Of a DNA stretch of 64,000 nt, positions 18,070 to 28,029 are shown piece by piece (position 1 is the stretch's first letter; each line of letters starts with the position of its first letter). The notes under the pieces were generated by a model. That model did not search any database. It was given only the letters and a program-made list of their open reading frames with translations, and had not been told where the DNA came from. This DNA comes from Actinomycetales bacterium Actino_02. GTDB lineage: Bacteria > Actinomycetota > Actinomycetes > Propionibacteriales > Propionibacteriaceae. The stretch is taken from positions 293,135-357,134 of the forward strand of contig LUYM01000020.1 in the NCBI GenBank assembly GCA_001603275.1, written 5' to 3'. The translations under genes were made by a program, and so were the position numbers.

Positions 18070-18513
18070 GTGGCTGTCAAGATTCGTCTCAAGCGGCTCG
18101 GCAAGATCCGCTCCCCGCACTACCGCATCGTCGTCATGGACGCCCGCACCAAGCGTGACGGTCGCGCCATCGAGGAGATCGGTCTCTACCACCCGAAGAA
18201 CTCCCCGTCGCTGATCAAGGTCGACTCCGAGCGGGCGCAGTACTGGCTCGGTGTCGGCGCGCAGCCGACTGAGGCCGTGGTGGCCATCCTCAAGCGCACC
18301 GGCGACTGGCAGAAGTTCAGCGGTGACAAGACCCCGGCCGGCATCGATCCGCAGCCGGAGCCCAAGGACAAGGTGGCCCTGTTCAACGCCGCCCTGGCCG
18401 AAGCCGACGACGAGCCCGCTGCCGCTGCCATCTCGAAGAAGAAGAAGGCTGCCGACCCCGAGCCCGAGGCTGAGGTCGCGGCTGCTGAGCCGGCCGAGGC
18501 CGAAGAGGCCTGA
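18070..18513 (+). CDS. rpsP: 30S ribosomal protein S16
   Basis: S16 (147 residues). The core, about 85 residues, starts [20 protein letters not shown] long extension after residue 110 is Ala/Glu/Pro-rich with a KKKK block, as in many actinobacteria. GTG start with CAGGAGA at 18052-18058. A longer open frame from 17887 is not supported. The 205-bp gap before it must hold its promoter; CACTATTAC near 17920 is a weak candidate. It starts the rpsP-khpA-rimM-trmD unit. Confidence 0.95.
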   Translation: MAVKIRLKRLGKIRSPHYRIVVMDARTKRDGRAIEEIGLYHPKNSPSLIKVDSERAQYWLGVGAQPTEAVVAILKRTGDWQKFSGDKTPAGIDPQPEPKDKVALFNAALAEADDEPAAAAISKKKKAADPEPEAEVAAAEPAEAEEA

Positions 18514-18515
18514 TC

Positions 18516-18770
18516 GTGCTCGCTGACGCACTGGAACACCTCGTCCGCGGACTGGTGCCCAATGCCGACGACGTCCGGGTCCGCGAGTTCGACCGCGGCC
18601 GCGGCCGCACCCTTGAGGTGCGGGTGCACCCGGAGGACATCGGCAAGGTCATCGGCCGCCAGGGTCGCACCGCCAGCGCATTGCGCACGGTGATCGCAGC
18701 CCTTGCCGGACGCGAGCAGGTCCGCGTCGACTTCGTCGATGTCGACCGGCGCTCACGTCGTCACAACTGA
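18516..18770 (+). CDS. khpA: KH-domain RNA-binding protein KhpA
   Basis: An 84-residue single KH-domain protein, the KhpA family found between rpsP and rimM. The GxxG RNA-binding loop is visible in IGKVIGRQGRTASALRT. Family members bind diverse RNAs, often with KhpB, and affect cell size and division. GTG start 3 bp after rpsP, so translation is likely coupled. Confidence 0.92.
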   Translation: MLADALEHLVRGLVPNADDVRVREFDRGRGRTLEVRVHPEDIGKVIGRQGRTASALRTVIAALAGREQVRVDFVDVDRRSRRHN

Positions 18771-18789
18771 TACAGCAAACGAGCGAGAT

Positions 18790-18820
18790 TCCGCCCCGTC
18801 CGCATTCGCGGCGGGGCGGA
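18790..18820 (+). other. GC-rich hairpin between khpA and rimM
   Basis: CCGCCCCG (18791-18798) pairs with CGGGGCGG (18812-18819), extended by one T-A pair, with a 13-nt loop. There is no T-run after it. It may be a weak terminator or an mRNA stability element; a second small repeat GGTCT-GGAGACC follows before the rimM start. Confidence 0.4.
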
Positions 18821-18836
18821 TTCGGTCTGGAGACCA

Positions 18837-19349
18837 GTGAGCGAGCAGGTGATCGTGGGCACTGTGGGTCGCGCCCACGGACTGCGCGGACAGGTGACCG
18901 TCCGTCCCCGCACCGACAGCGTCGAGCAACGTTTTGCTACCGGGGCCGTGGTGACCACGCAGGAACGGGCACTCACCGTGACCGGGCACAGCTGGCTGAA
19001 CGGGGTGCTGCTGGTCAGTTTCGATCAGGTCGGCGACCGCACTTCCGCAGAGGCGCTGCGTGGCGCGGAGCTGTGGGCTGAAGGCATCGCTGAGCCGACC
19101 GAGCCCGACGAGTACGCCGATCTGGCCCTGATCGGTTCTTCCGTGGTCGCTCCGGACGGTACGGCGCTGGGCTCGCTGGTAGCCGTCCAGCACAACCCGG
19201 CCCAAGACCTCCTGGTGGTGCGCACAGCCTCCGGTGATCGGCTGGTGCCGTTCGTCGAGGCGCTGGTGCCCGACGTCGATCTGGGTGCGCGCCGAATCGT
19301 GGTCAATCCGATTCCTGGCCTGCTGTCGGAGGTCGAGGATGCGGATTGA
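18837..19349 (+). CDS. rimM: Ribosome maturation factor RimM
   Basis: RimM (170 residues) assists maturation of the 30S head by binding S19. The N-terminal motif [18 protein letters not shown] and the C-terminal PRC-barrel segment ([14 protein letters not shown]...[11 protein letters not shown]) are typical. GTG start. It overlaps trmD by 11 bp, so translation is coupled. Confidence 0.95.
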   Translation: MSEQVIVGTVGRAHGLRGQVTVRPRTDSVEQRFATGAVVTTQERALTVTGHSWLNGVLLVSFDQVGDRTSAEALRGAELWAEGIAEPTEPDEYADLALIGSSVVAPDGTALGSLVAVQHNPAQDLLVVRTASGDRLVPFVEALVPDVDLGARRIVVNPIPGLLSEVEDAD

Positions 19350-20040
19350 TCTGATCAGCATCTTCCCCGACTACTTCGAGCCGCTGCGCCTGTCCCTGGT
19401 CGGGAAGGCGGTCACCAGCGGCCTGGTGGAGCTGGGCGTCCACGACCTGCGCCAGTGGACCCACGACCGGCACCGCACTGTGGACGACACCCCGTACGGC
19501 GGCGGCGCGGGAATGGTGATGATGCCCCAGCCCTGGGGCGAGGCGCTGGATGAACTCGTCCCAGCCGATGCCACTCCGACTTTGATCCTGCCGACCCCGT
19601 CCGGACGGCTGTTCAGTCAGGAGCTGGCCGTCGAACTGGCGGCCCAAGACTGGCTGCTGTTCGGCTGCGGGCGCTATGAGGGCATCGACGCGCGGGTCGC
19701 TGAACACGCTGCCACCCGGATGCGGGTGCTTGAGGTCAGTCTTGGTGACTACGTCCTCAATGGGGGAGAGGTGGCCGCATTGGCCATGGTCGAGGCCATC
19801 GTGCGGCTGCTTCCCGGGGTGCTGGGAAATCCGGAGTCGCTGGCCGAGGAGTCGCACGGGGCTGAGCTGGACGGCCTGCTGGAGTATCCGATGTACACCA
19901 AGCCCGCCCAGTGGCGTGGCCTGGAGGTGCCGGCGGTGCTGCTGTCCGGGCATCATGAGCAAGTGGCCAAGTGGCGGGCCGAACAGTCCCGCCAGCGCAC
20001 CTCTGAGCGCCGCCCGGATCTGCTTCCCGGCGCCAATTAG
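19339..20040 (+). CDS. trmD: tRNA (guanine37-N1)-methyltransferase TrmD
   Basis: TrmD (233 residues) makes m1G37 in tRNAs and prevents frameshifting. It is a SPOUT enzyme with a deep trefoil knot: [15 protein letters not shown] and [14 protein letters not shown] bind S-adenosylmethionine. The start [13 protein letters not shown] is the family start and lies inside the rimM end. Normally rplS follows; here sdhCAB stands between them. Confidence 0.96.
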   Translation: MRIDLISIFPDYFEPLRLSLVGKAVTSGLVELGVHDLRQWTHDRHRTVDDTPYGGGAGMVMMPQPWGEALDELVPADATPTLILPTPSGRLFSQELAVELAAQDWLLFGCGRYEGIDARVAEHAATRMRVLEVSLGDYVLNGGEVAALAMVEAIVRLLPGVLGNPESLAEESHGAELDGLLEYPMYTKPAQWRGLEVPAVLLSGHHEQVAKWRAEQSRQRTSERRPDLLPGAN

Positions 20041-20126
20041 GCAACGTTCTTCTTACCTAAAACCCGATGAATCCCCTTGTGGGAGCACATAATCCCGCAA
20101 TCTGAGATTGACCACGCCCGAATGTC

Positions 20127-20163
20127 TAGGGTGGTGGGACTGTGGCCGAGGACAAACTAGGGT
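20127..20163 (+). promoter_or_regulatory. Two TAGGGT -10 elements before sdhC
   Basis: TAGGGT occurs at 20127-20132 and again at 20158-20163. The second is 7 nt before GTG 20171, a leaderless arrangement; the first would give a transcript with a 35-40 nt leader. Tandem promoters could serve two growth states, but that is only a suggestion. Confidence 0.5.
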
Positions 20164-20170
20164 GTCCCTC

Positions 20171-20872
20171 GTGGCGACAACTACTCTCACTCCGCATCAG
20201 AGTGCCGTCCGATCGACAGTCGCGCTGAAAGCGCTGATGGCCGTGACCGGTCTGCTGATGATCGGCTTCCTGCTGATGCATATGTTCGGCAACTCGAAGA
20301 TGTTCCTCGGCGAGGAGTCCTTCAACCACTACGCAGAGTGGCTGAAGGTCGAAATGCTCTACCCGCTGCTGCCCAAGGGCTGGTTCATCTGGATCTTCCG
20401 CGCTGTGATGGCGGCGGCGATCGTCCTGCACATCTACTCCGCACTCACCCTGTGGCGGCGGGCCAAGCTGGCCAGCCCGGCCACCTATGAGGCGAAGCGT
20501 CGGCTGGCGCAGACCTACTCGGCGCGCACCATGCGCTGGGGCGGCATCATCCTGGCCGGGCTGCTGATCTTCCATCTGGCTCAGTTCACGGTTCACGCAA
20601 CGCTGGTGGCCGGTCCCTTCACCGGGAGCCCGTACCAGATGGTGCTTTCCGAGTTCAAGATCTGGTGGATGGTGGCGCTGTACGCGCTGTGGATGGTCAC
20701 CGTCTGCATGCACATCCGGCACGGCTTCTGGAGCGCCTTCGCGACTCTGGGTGCCAACACCAGCCCGAAGGCTCAGGTTGTCCTGAACGCCTGCGCGTGG
20801 GCGGTGGCGCTCCTGCTCTACATCGGCTTCATGGTCATGCCAGTAGCCGTTCTCTTTGGATGGATTGGATGA
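20171..20872 (+). CDS. sdhC: Succinate dehydrogenase/fumarate reductase, cytochrome b subunit
   Basis: A 233-residue membrane anchor of the b558 type with five predicted helices. His residues suited to haem ligation lie in [29 protein letters not shown] and [10 protein letters not shown]. It passes electrons between the Sdh catalytic subunits and quinone. GTG 20171 is chosen because a TAGGGT box lies 7 nt upstream; GTG 20162 would add three residues. The last base overlaps the sdhA start (ATGATG). No separate sdhD is present, as expected for this B-type complex. Confidence 0.9.
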   Translation: MATTTLTPHQSAVRSTVALKALMAVTGLLMIGFLLMHMFGNSKMFLGEESFNHYAEWLKVEMLYPLLPKGWFIWIFRAVMAAAIVLHIYSALTLWRRAKLASPATYEAKRRLAQTYSARTMRWGGIILAGLLIFHLAQFTVHATLVAGPFTGSPYQMVLSEFKIWWMVALYALWMVTVCMHIRHGFWSAFATLGANTSPKAQVVLNACAWAVALLLYIGFMVMPVAVLFGWIG

Positions 20873-22899
20873 TGACGACGACAACCAAGGCTGCGGACGC
20901 GAAGAAGCTCCCCGGCGCCGACTACTTCACTCTCGGCGAGCCGGTTGCCGACACCAAGGCACCGGCCGGTCCGATCGAGCAGAAGTGGTCCAAGCGCAAG
21001 TTCGAGGCGAAGCTGGTCAACCCGGCCAACCGCCGCAAGCTGACTGTGATCATCGTCGGCACTGGTCTGGCCGGCGGCGCAGCTGCCGCTTCGCTGGGCG
21101 AGGCCGGCTACAACGTCCTGAACTTCTGCTACCAGGACAGCCCCCGTCGGGCGCACTCGATCGCGGCTCAGGGTGGCATCAACGCCGCCAAGAACTACCG
21201 CAACGACAACGATTCGACCTACCGGCTGTTCTACGACACGGTCAAGGGTGGCGACTACCGCGCCCGCGAGACCAACGTCTACCGGCTGGCAGAGGTCAGC
21301 GCGAACATCATCGACCAGTGCGTGGCTCAGGGCGTCCCGTTCGCTCGTGAATACGGCGGCCTGCTCGACAACCGCTCGTTCGGTGGCGTCCAGGTGCAGC
21401 GCACCTTCTACGCCCGCGGCCAAACCGGTCAGCAGCTGCTGATCGGCGCCTACCAGGCGCTGGAGCGTCAGGTGGCGGCCGGCACCGTCAAGATGTACGC
21501 CCGACACGAGATGCTCGAGCTGATCGTCGCCGACGGCAAGGCTCGCGGCATCGTCACCCGCGACATGGTGACCGGCGAGATCGAGACGTACTTCGCCGAC
21601 GCGGTCGTCTTGGCCACCGGCGGCTACGGCAACGTGTTCTTCCTGTCCACCAATGCCATGGGCTGCAACGTGACCGCCAACTGGCGAGCACACCGCAAGG
21701 GCGCCTACTTCGCCAACCCGTGCTACACGCAGATCCACCCGACCTGCATCCCGGTGCACGGCGAGACTCAGTCGAAGCTGACCTTGATGTCGGAGTCGCT
21801 GCGTAACGACGGACGGATCTGGGTTCCCAAGAACGCCGAGGATTGCGGCAAGGATCCCCGCGAGATCGCCGAGGAGGACCGCGACTACTACCTGGAGCGG
21901 ATCTACCCGTCCTTCGGCAACCTGGTCCCGCGTGACATTGCGTCCCGGCAGGCCAAGAACCGCTGCGACGAGGGTCGCGGCGTCGGCCCGGCCGTCCGTG
22001 AGTTCGATGACGACGGCAACGAGAAGATGGTGCGCCGCGGCGTCTACCTCGACTTCTCCGAGGCCATCGCTCGACTGGGCAAGGACGGAGTGGCTGCCCG
22101 CTACGGCAACCTCTTCGACATGTACGCCCAGATCACCGGCGAGAACCCGTACGAGACCCCGATGCGGATCTACCCGGCCGTGCACTACACGATGGGTGGC
22201 CTGTGGGTCGACTACGACCTGTCCAGCAACATCCCGGGCCTGTATGTGACCGGTGAGGCGAACTTCTCCGATCACGGCGCCAACCGGCTCGGTGCGTCCG
22301 CCCTGATGCAGGGTCTGGCCGACGGCTACTTCGTCCTGCCGAACACCATCAACGACTACCTCGCCGATGCCCTGAAGTTCCCGAAGGTGGACGCTTCGCA
22401 CCCGGCAGCGATCGAGGCGCTCGAGTCGGTGAAGGGTCGGATCGACAAGCTGCTCTCGATCAACGGTTCCCGCACGGTCGACTCCTTCCACAAGGAGCTC
22501 GGCCACATCATGTGGGAGTACTGCGGCATGGAGCGCACCGAAGAGGGCCTCAAGCTGGCGATCGCCAAGATCGACGAGCTGCAGGCCGAGTTCTGGAAGG
22601 ACGTCAAGGTCACCGGCGTCAACGAGGACTTCAACCAGACCCTGGAGCGGGCCGGCCGGGTGGCCGACTTCTTCGAACTGGGTCGGCTGATGTGCGTCGA
22701 TGCGCTGCACCGTCGCGAGTCCTGTGGCGGTCACTTCCGGGCCGAAAGCCAGACCGAGGACGGCGAGGCGCTGCGCCACGACGACGAGTTCCTGTACGCG
22801 GCAGCCTGGGAGTTCACCGGCACCGGCGAGAAGCCCGTCCTGCACAAGGAAGACCTGGTCTACGAGGCCATCGAGCTGAAGCAACGGAGTTACAAGTGA
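20869..22899 (+). CDS. sdhA: Succinate dehydrogenase/fumarate reductase flavoprotein subunit
   Basis: The FAD subunit (676 residues from ATG 20869; ATG 20872 gives 675). The FAD-binding [18 protein letters not shown] is near residue 65. [15 protein letters not shown] carries the flavinylation His, and the substrate region has [28 protein letters not shown] and [12 protein letters not shown]. It oxidises succinate or, in reverse, reduces fumarate. The sdhC stop lies within its first codons and its own end overlaps sdhB by 4 bp, so the three genes are tightly coupled. Confidence 0.96.
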   Translation: MMTTTTKAADAKKLPGADYFTLGEPVADTKAPAGPIEQKWSKRKFEAKLVNPANRRKLTVIIVGTGLAGGAAAASLGEAGYNVLNFCYQDSPRRAHSIAAQGGINAAKNYRNDNDSTYRLFYDTVKGGDYRARETNVYRLAEVSANIIDQCVAQGVPFAREYGGLLDNRSFGGVQVQRTFYARGQTGQQLLIGAYQALERQVAAGTVKMYARHEMLELIVADGKARGIVTRDMVTGEIETYFADAVVLATGGYGNVFFLSTNAMGCNVTANWRAHRKGAYFANPCYTQIHPTCIPVHGETQSKLTLMSESLRNDGRIWVPKNAEDCGKDPREIAEEDRDYYLERIYPSFGNLVPRDIASRQAKNRCDEGRGVGPAVREFDDDGNEKMVRRGVYLDFSEAIARLGKDGVAARYGNLFDMYAQITGENPYETPMRIYPAVHYTMGGLWVDYDLSSNIPGLYVTGEANFSDHGANRLGASALMQGLADGYFVLPNTINDYLADALKFPKVDASHPAAIEALESVKGRIDKLLSINGSRTVDSFHKELGHIMWEYCGMERTEEGLKLAIAKIDELQAEFWKDVKVTGVNEDFNQTLERAGRVADFFELGRLMCVDALHRRESCGGHFRAESQTEDGEALRHDDEFLYAAAWEFTGTGEKPVLHKEDLVYEAIELKQRSYK

Positions 22900-23657
22900 A
22901 CATCACTCTGCGCGTTTGGCGCCAAGCGAATGCCGCCTCGGAAGGGCGGATGGTCACCTACCAGGTGCAGGACGTCTCCGAGGACATGTCCTTCCTGGAG
23001 ATGCTCGACCTGCTCAACGAGGATCTCACCGTCAAGGGCGAGGAGCCGATCGCATTCGACCACGACTGTCGTGAGGGTATCTGCGGCATGTGTGGCGTTG
23101 TGATCAACGGCACCGCGCACGGCCGGGGCAACTCGCCGGTGGCGACCACCACCTGCCAGCTGCATATGCGGTCGTTCTCCGACGGCGCGACGATCGACGT
23201 CGAGCCGTGGCGAGCTGGTGCGTTCCCGGTGATCAAGGACCTGGTCGTGGACCGCTCGGCCTTCGACCGGATCATCCAGGCCGGTGGCTACGTGTCGGTG
23301 AACACCGGCTCGGCTCCGGACGCCCACGCGAATGCGGTTGGCAAGCTGAAGGCCGATCGGGCCTTCGACGCGGCCACCTGCATCGGCTGTGGCGCCTGTG
23401 TGGCGGCCTGCCCGAACCACTCGGGCATGCTGTTCACCGCGGCCAAGATCACCCACCTGGCGATGCTGCCGCAGGGCCAGCCGGAACGGCACCTGCGGAT
23501 CAAGAAGATGCTGGCCACGCACGACGCCGAAGGCTTCGGCGGCTGCACCAACATCGGCGAGTGCGCGGCGGTCTGCCCCAAGGAGATCCCGTTCGACACG
23601 ATCAGCCAGCTCAACCGCGACCTGATCGCCTCGCTGTTCAAGCGGGACGGCAAGTAG
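22896..23657 (+). CDS. sdhB: Succinate dehydrogenase/fumarate reductase iron-sulfur subunit
   Basis: The Fe-S subunit (253 residues). The N-terminal [2Fe-2S] site is [10 protein letters not shown] plus a later Cys in TTCQLH. The C-terminal half has [12 protein letters not shown] for [4Fe-4S], and [16 protein letters not shown] supplies the [3Fe-4S] and remaining ligands. All ligand Cys are present. GTG start overlaps the sdhA stop (GTGA). A strong hairpin terminator follows. Confidence 0.95.
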   Translation: MNITLRVWRQANAASEGRMVTYQVQDVSEDMSFLEMLDLLNEDLTVKGEEPIAFDHDCREGICGMCGVVINGTAHGRGNSPVATTTCQLHMRSFSDGATIDVEPWRAGAFPVIKDLVVDRSAFDRIIQAGGYVSVNTGSAPDAHANAVGKLKADRAFDAATCIGCGACVAACPNHSGMLFTAAKITHLAMLPQGQPERHLRIKKMLATHDAEGFGGCTNIGECAAVCPKEIPFDTISQLNRDLIASLFKRDGK

Positions 23658-23666
23658 CAGCACGAC

Positions 23667-23700
23667 CGAAGGGGCTCCGGGATCTCCCGGGGCCCCTTCG
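23667..23700 (+). terminator. Terminator after sdhB
   Basis: CGAAGGGGC (23667-23675), a T-G wobble, and CCGGG pair with CCCGG and GCCCCTTCG (23692-23700) around the loop ATCT, a 15-bp stem. It begins 9 bp after the sdhB stop. T-run absent. Confidence 0.75.
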
Positions 23701-23898
23701 TCGTCCCGACACCCCAAGCGCAGCTCGTGGGAGGGGGACGGGCCTGCGGGCCGGACCGGGACCGATTTCCCGGGGCGGGGGCCGGTGTGGCAAACTTGGT
23801 CCTCGTTGTGCCGTCGTCGCTCCTGCCACAGGGGGAAGGCGTCGACGCCCGATCAGTAATCAACGAACTTAGTGTCCTGTGGCACTGGCGAGGAAACC

Positions 23899-24249
23899 AT
23901 GAACAAGCTGGTAGAGCAGATCACCGCTGAGGCAATCCGCAGCGATATCCCCGACTTCCGCCCTGGCGATCAGGTCAAGGTGCACGTGCGGGTCATCGAA
24001 GGTAACCGCTCCCGCATCCAGGTCTTCGCCGGTGTCGTGATCGCCCGCAACGGCTCGGGCATCGCCGAGGCATTCACCGTCCGCAAGGTCAGCTTCGGCA
24101 CCGGTGTCGAGCGCACCTTCCCGCTGCACAGCCCGATCATCGAGAAGATCGAGGTCGAGCGCTTCGGCGATGTGCGTCGTGCCAAGCTGTACTACCTGCG
24201 TGGTCTGCGCGGCAAGGCTGCGAAGATCAAGGAGAAGCGCGACCGCTGA
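23899..24249 (+). CDS. rplS: 50S ribosomal protein L19
   Basis: L19 (116 residues) at the 30S-50S interface. The sequence [25 protein letters not shown] is characteristic, split here around residues 18-42. ATG start after GAGGAAA (23889-23895). The 198-bp gap after the sdhB terminator holds its promoter. TAGTGT at 23870-23875 is a possible -10, but no good -35 was found. It is separated from trmD by sdhCAB. Confidence 0.95.
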   Translation: MNKLVEQITAEAIRSDIPDFRPGDQVKVHVRVIEGNRSRIQVFAGVVIARNGSGIAEAFTVRKVSFGTGVERTFPLHSPIIEKIEVERFGDVRRAKLYYLRGLRGKAAKIKEKRDR

Positions 24250-24276
24250 GCCTCCGGGCCCGTGGTTGCCGCCACA

Positions 24277-24282
24277 GTAGAC
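24277..24282 (+). promoter_or_regulatory. Possible -10 element for lepB
   Basis: TAGACT lies 28 bp before the lepB GTG and upstream of its GAGAGGAG ribosome-binding site. Confidence 0.4.
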
Positions 24283-24310
24283 TTCAACGGCAGCTAGGGA
24301 GAGGAGTCCG

Positions 24311-25078
24311 GTGGCGAAGGCCGAGTCAGCCGAACGTCCATCGGCACTAGGCACGCTCGGTGCCTGGCTGCGAGAGATCGCGATCGTGGTGATCGGCGCC
24401 CTGCTGGCGTCCACCCTGTTGCGATTGTTCATCGTCCAAATGTTCGTGATCCCATCCCAGTCGATGGAGAACACGCTGCTGATCAATGACCGGGTGGCGG
24501 TGCAGAAGGTCGCCGGTTTCCAGCGTGGCGACGTGGTGGTATTCCGTGACGCTCGTGGGTGGTTGAACACCACTCCGCACAAGGTCGACGCCCTGCACGA
24601 GGCTCTGATCTTCCTCGGTCTGGCTCCCGACGAGAGCGCCGAGCACCTGATCAAGCGGGTGATCGGCGTGGCGGGCGACCACGTGGTGTGCTGCGACGCT
24701 CGGGGCCGACTCTCGGTCAACGGAGTCGCCTTGGACGAGCGGGAGTATCTGTATACCGACCCGAGTACCGGGCAGCAGGTTGAGCCGTCCGCGAATGCCT
24801 TCGATGTGGTCGTGCCGGCCGGGACCATCTTCGTGATGGGCGACCATCGCAATGCCTCCCAGGACTCGCGATGCCATCTCGGTGAGCCGACGAATGGGCT
24901 TCCTGAGGGCAGCATGGCATTCATCCCCACCGACGCCGTGGTCGGCGTCGCGGTGGCTGTGGTGTTTCCGCTCAACCGGATTCACGGGATCAGTCGCCCC
25001 CATTCGTTCGAGAACGTCCCTCCCGGTGGAACGCCGCCGGCCGCACCGGTGATCACCGGCGATCGGGTCGTCTGTTAG
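24311..25078 (+). CDS. lepB: Signal peptidase I
   Basis: Type I signal peptidase (255 residues) that cleaves Sec signal peptides outside the membrane. One N-terminal helix spans about residues 23-44. The catalytic Ser51 is in PSQSMENTL and the catalytic Lys115 in HLIKRVIGVAGD. Box E GDHRNASQDSR is also present. GTG start after GAGAGGAG. rnhB begins 8 bp later. The gene order rplS-lepB-rnhB-DUF2469 is typical of actinobacteria. Confidence 0.95.
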   Translation: MAKAESAERPSALGTLGAWLREIAIVVIGALLASTLLRLFIVQMFVIPSQSMENTLLINDRVAVQKVAGFQRGDVVVFRDARGWLNTTPHKVDALHEALIFLGLAPDESAEHLIKRVIGVAGDHVVCCDARGRLSVNGVALDEREYLYTDPSTGQQVEPSANAFDVVVPAGTIFVMGDHRNASQDSRCHLGEPTNGLPEGSMAFIPTDAVVGVAVAVVFPLNRIHGISRPHSFENVPPGGTPPAAPVITGDRVVC

Positions 25079-25086
25079 CGCAGCCG

Positions 25087-25734
25087 ATGGCCGTGGTGGT
25101 GCGCCGGGATGCCGGCATCTATGCCTATGAGGCGTCGCTTCGCCGAGCCGGCTTCGAGTTGATCGCCGGAGCCGACGAGGCGGGACGCGGTGCGTGCGCA
25201 GGTCCGCTGGTGGCCGGCGCAGTGATTCTGCCCTCGGGGCGCACCGGACGGGTTCCCGGACTGGCTGACTCCAAGCTGCTCAGCCCGGCCCAGCGGGAGC
25301 GGGTCTACGACGAGGTGGTGGCCCGAGCGGTGAGCTGGGCTGTGGTCAGCGTCGAGAGCGACGAGTGTGACCGGCTCGGTATGCAGCAGGCCAACCTGGC
25401 CGCGCTGCGGCGAGCGGTGGCCCGGCTGGACCCGTCCCCAGACTTCGCGATCACCGACGGATTCAGCGTCGACGGGCTGCCGATGCCGAGCCTGGCGGTG
25501 TGGAAGGGCGATCAGGTGGCAGCCGCGGTGGCGGCGGCCTCGGTGATCGCCAAGGTGACCCGGGATCGAATCATGGATCAGCTGCACCAGGAGTTCCCGG
25601 TGTACGCCTTCGACATCCACAAGGGCTACTGCACGAGCCTGCATCAGGAGCGGCTTGATGAACACGGCGCCAGCAGCATTCACCGGCAGTGCTTCGAGAA
25701 CGTCCGGCGAGCAGGTAGGGTGAATCCGCTATGA
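25087..25734 (+). CDS. rnhB: Ribonuclease HII
   Basis: RNase HII (215 residues) removes ribonucleotides embedded in DNA and RNA primers. The catalytic GADEAGRGACAGPLVAGAV contains Asp30 and Glu31. ADSKLLSPAQRERV and FDIHKGYCTSLH, with the conserved Tyr/His region, follow. It overlaps the next gene by 4 bp. Confidence 0.95.
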   Translation: MAVVVRRDAGIYAYEASLRRAGFELIAGADEAGRGACAGPLVAGAVILPSGRTGRVPGLADSKLLSPAQRERVYDEVVARAVSWAVVSVESDECDRLGMQQANLAALRRAVARLDPSPDFAITDGFSVDGLPMPSLAVWKGDQVAAAVAAASVIAKVTRDRIMDQLHQEFPVYAFDIHKGYCTSLHQERLDEHGASSIHRQCFENVRRAGRVNPL

Positions 25735-26042
25735 GCGCCGAGGATCTAGAGCAGTACGAATCCGAACTCGAACTGCAGCTGTACCGCGAGTACAAGGACG
25801 TGGTCGGGATCTTCACCTATGCCGTGGAGACCGAGCGGCGCTTCTACCTGTGCAACGCGGTCGACCTCAAGGTTCGGACCGAGGGTGGCGACGTCTACTA
25901 CGAAGTGTCGATGGCCGATGCCTGGGTCTGGGACATGTACCGTCCGGCCCGGTTCGTGAAGAGTGCCAAGGTGCTCACCTTCCGTGACGTGTCGATCGAG
26001 GAGATTGCCCACTCGGAACTGAAAGTCCCCGACAACCTTTAG
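25731..26042 (+). CDS. DUF2469 domain-containing protein
   Basis: A 103-residue protein of the actinobacteria-specific DUF2469 family (Rv2901c-like), whose function is unknown. It is acidic and rich in aromatic residues (YREYKDVVGIFTYAVETERRF, split here; DAWVWDMYRPARFV), with no membrane helix. The start ATG overlaps the rnhB stop (ATGA). Its constant place between rnhB and yraN suggests a role tied to nucleic-acid metabolism, but this is not shown. Confidence 0.9.
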   Translation: MSAEDLEQYESELELQLYREYKDVVGIFTYAVETERRFYLCNAVDLKVRTEGGDVYYEVSMADAWVWDMYRPARFVKSAKVLTFRDVSIEEIAHSELKVPDNL

Positions 26043-26140
26043 TCGCCGCCTGTGGATGGCGTCCGGCGTCGTCCACAGCCCGGTCGTCCGGCTGAACCAA
26101 CTCCACCCGCCGCACCCACATTGGGGGTGGAGGTGATCGC

Positions 26141-26503
26141 GTGGACAAGGACGAGGTCTGGCACCGTGGCGAGCAACTGGCCGCCGCGCATCTGCTCGGC
26201 AAGGGCTGGACGATCCTGGAGCGCAACTGGCGCTGCCCTGCAGGCGAGATCGACATCGTTGCGGTCGAACCGGGTCGAGAGCCGGTAGTGGTGTTCTGCG
26301 AGGTGAAGTGCCGCACCGGACTGTCCTTCGGGACGCCGCTGGAGGCGATCACTGGAGCCAAGCTGGACAAGCTGCGGGCCTTGGCCCTGCACTGGCTGCG
26401 GGCACAGAGCAGGCCGGTGCCGAGCTTTCGGATCGATGCCATCGGCGTGCTGCTCAGCCCGGACGGGCCGAAGCTGACCCACCTGAAAGGGCTGAGCCGA
26501 TGA
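26141..26503 (+). CDS. yraN: YraN family predicted endonuclease (UPF0102)
   Basis: A 120-residue UPF0102 protein with a restriction-endonuclease-like fold. The active-site pattern is Glu36-x-Asp38...Glu54-x-Lys56, seen in GEIDIVAV and FCEVKCRTG. Biological role unsettled. GTG start behind GGAGG (26130-26134). It overlaps comM by 4 bp. The 98-bp gap before it contains CTGTGGATGG and GTCCACAGCC, a short inverted repeat. Confidence 0.9.
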   Translation: MDKDEVWHRGEQLAAAHLLGKGWTILERNWRCPAGEIDIVAVEPGREPVVVFCEVKCRTGLSFGTPLEAITGAKLDKLRALALHWLRAQSRPVPSFRIDAIGVLLSPDGPKLTHLKGLSR

Positions 26504-28029
26504 GCCAAGCGCGCGCCTGGTCGGTGGCGCTGGTCGGCATGCAGGCCACCATGGTCGAGGTCGAGGCGGCGATCGGCTCGGGACTGCCCAGCACCGTGAT
26601 GGTGGGCCTGCCGGATCTGGCCCTGTCCGAGGCGAAGGCCCGGTGCCGGGCGGCGATGGCCTCGGCCCATCAGAGCTGGCCGAGCAACCCGGTCACGATC
26701 AACCTCTCTCCTGCGGCCCTGCCCAAGGCCGGCTCGCACTACGACCTCAGCATCGCCGCCGCCGTAGCGGCGGCCAATCAGCGCTGCGAGCCATCCAGCT
26801 TGGAGAACCTGGCCATGTTCGGCGAACTCGGTCTGGACGGTCGCGTCCGCAATGTCCTGGGGCTGCTGCCCGCACTGCTGGGAGCAGCACGGCACGGCTT
26901 CACGCGAGCCGTGGTACCGGCCGGCCAACTCCACGAAGCGAGCCTGGTCGAGGGGCTGACCGTCTACGGGGTTGCTGACCTGAGTGATCTGTTCGCCGTC
27001 CTGGAAGGCGGACCGGGAGTGTCCGCAGAGCCGATCAGGGAGCGTGAGCCGGAGTCGCTGCTGCGCTTGGACTTGGCTGATGTCGTTGGTCAGGGCGAAG
27101 CGAAGTGGGCGCTGGAAGTGGCCGCTGCCGGACGGCACCACCTGTACTTGCACGGGCCTCCCGGGGTGGGCAAGACCCTGCTGGCCGAGCGCTTGCCGTC
27201 GATTCTGCCGGAGCTGTCGGCGGAGGAGGCGTTGGAGGTCTCGGCGATCTACTCGCTTCTCGGGCTGAACCTCGAAGCCGGGCTGATCCGACGACCGCCG
27301 TTCGCCGACCCGCATCACACGGCCTCCATCGCCAGCTTGGTCGGTGGCGGTGCGCGGGTGGCAGCGCCGGGGGCGGTGTCGCGGGCGCATCACGGAGTCC
27401 TGTTTCTGGATGAGGCGCCCGAGTTCCCGCCGAAGGCGCTGGAGGCGCTCCGCGTCCCGCTCGAATCCGGACGAGTGGTGCTGGCCCGCGCCAACGCGAC
27501 TGCGGTCTATCCGGCGCAGTTCCAGTTGGTGTTGGCCGCCAATCCCTGCCCGTGCGGCAATGCCAGCACAGTGGGTGCGGAGTGTCATTGCCCGCCCATG
27601 GTGGTGCGTCGTTACCGCAGCCGGGTGTCCGGCCCGATCCTTGACAGAGTCGACGTCCATCAGCTCCTGCGTCCGGTCCGGGTCAACCTGCTCAGCGAGG
27701 CGGCACCCGGCGAAAGCAGTGCGGTGGTGGCCGAGCGGGTGGCCCTGGCCCGGCAGCGCCAACTGCGCCGCTTGGCACCTCTGGGACTGCGCACCAACGC
27801 CCAGGTTCCGGGCTCGGTGCTGCGCAAGCGGCTCCCAGCTCCGACCGATCCCGACCTGCTCACCACGGTGGTGCAGCGTGGTCAGCTGTCTGTTCGCGGT
27901 GTCGACAAGGTCGTCCGGCTGGCCTGGACCATCGCCGACCTGGCGGGGGTCGATCGGCCTGGCCGCAGTCAGTTGCAGACGGCACTGGCGCTGCGCCGCG
28001 GCGAGCCACATGAGGCGGGAGCGGCGTGA
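26500..28029 (+). CDS. comM: YifB/ComM family Mg-chelatase-like AAA+ ATPase
   Basis: A 509-residue AAA+ protein. In competent bacteria ComM is a branch-migration helicase that aids integration of incoming DNA. The N-terminal Lon-protease-like domain covers 1-180. Walker A GPPGVGKT is at 219-226, Walker B is VLFLDEAPEF, and the zinc-type CPCG-AECHCPP insert precedes the sensor region RVSGPILDRVD. The start ATG overlaps yraN. It is followed at once by dprA, another transformation protein. Confidence 0.92.
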   Translation: MSQARAWSVALVGMQATMVEVEAAIGSGLPSTVMVGLPDLALSEAKARCRAAMASAHQSWPSNPVTINLSPAALPKAGSHYDLSIAAAVAAANQRCEPSSLENLAMFGELGLDGRVRNVLGLLPALLGAARHGFTRAVVPAGQLHEASLVEGLTVYGVADLSDLFAVLEGGPGVSAEPIREREPESLLRLDLADVVGQGEAKWALEVAAAGRHHLYLHGPPGVGKTLLAERLPSILPELSAEEALEVSAIYSLLGLNLEAGLIRRPPFADPHHTASIASLVGGGARVAAPGAVSRAHHGVLFLDEAPEFPPKALEALRVPLESGRVVLARANATAVYPAQFQLVLAANPCPCGNASTVGAECHCPPMVVRRYRSRVSGPILDRVDVHQLLRPVRVNLLSEAAPGESSAVVAERVALARQRQLRRLAPLGLRTNAQVPGSVLRKRLPAPTDPDLLTTVVQRGQLSVRGVDKVVRLAWTIADLAGVDRPGRSQLQTALALRRGEPHEAGAA

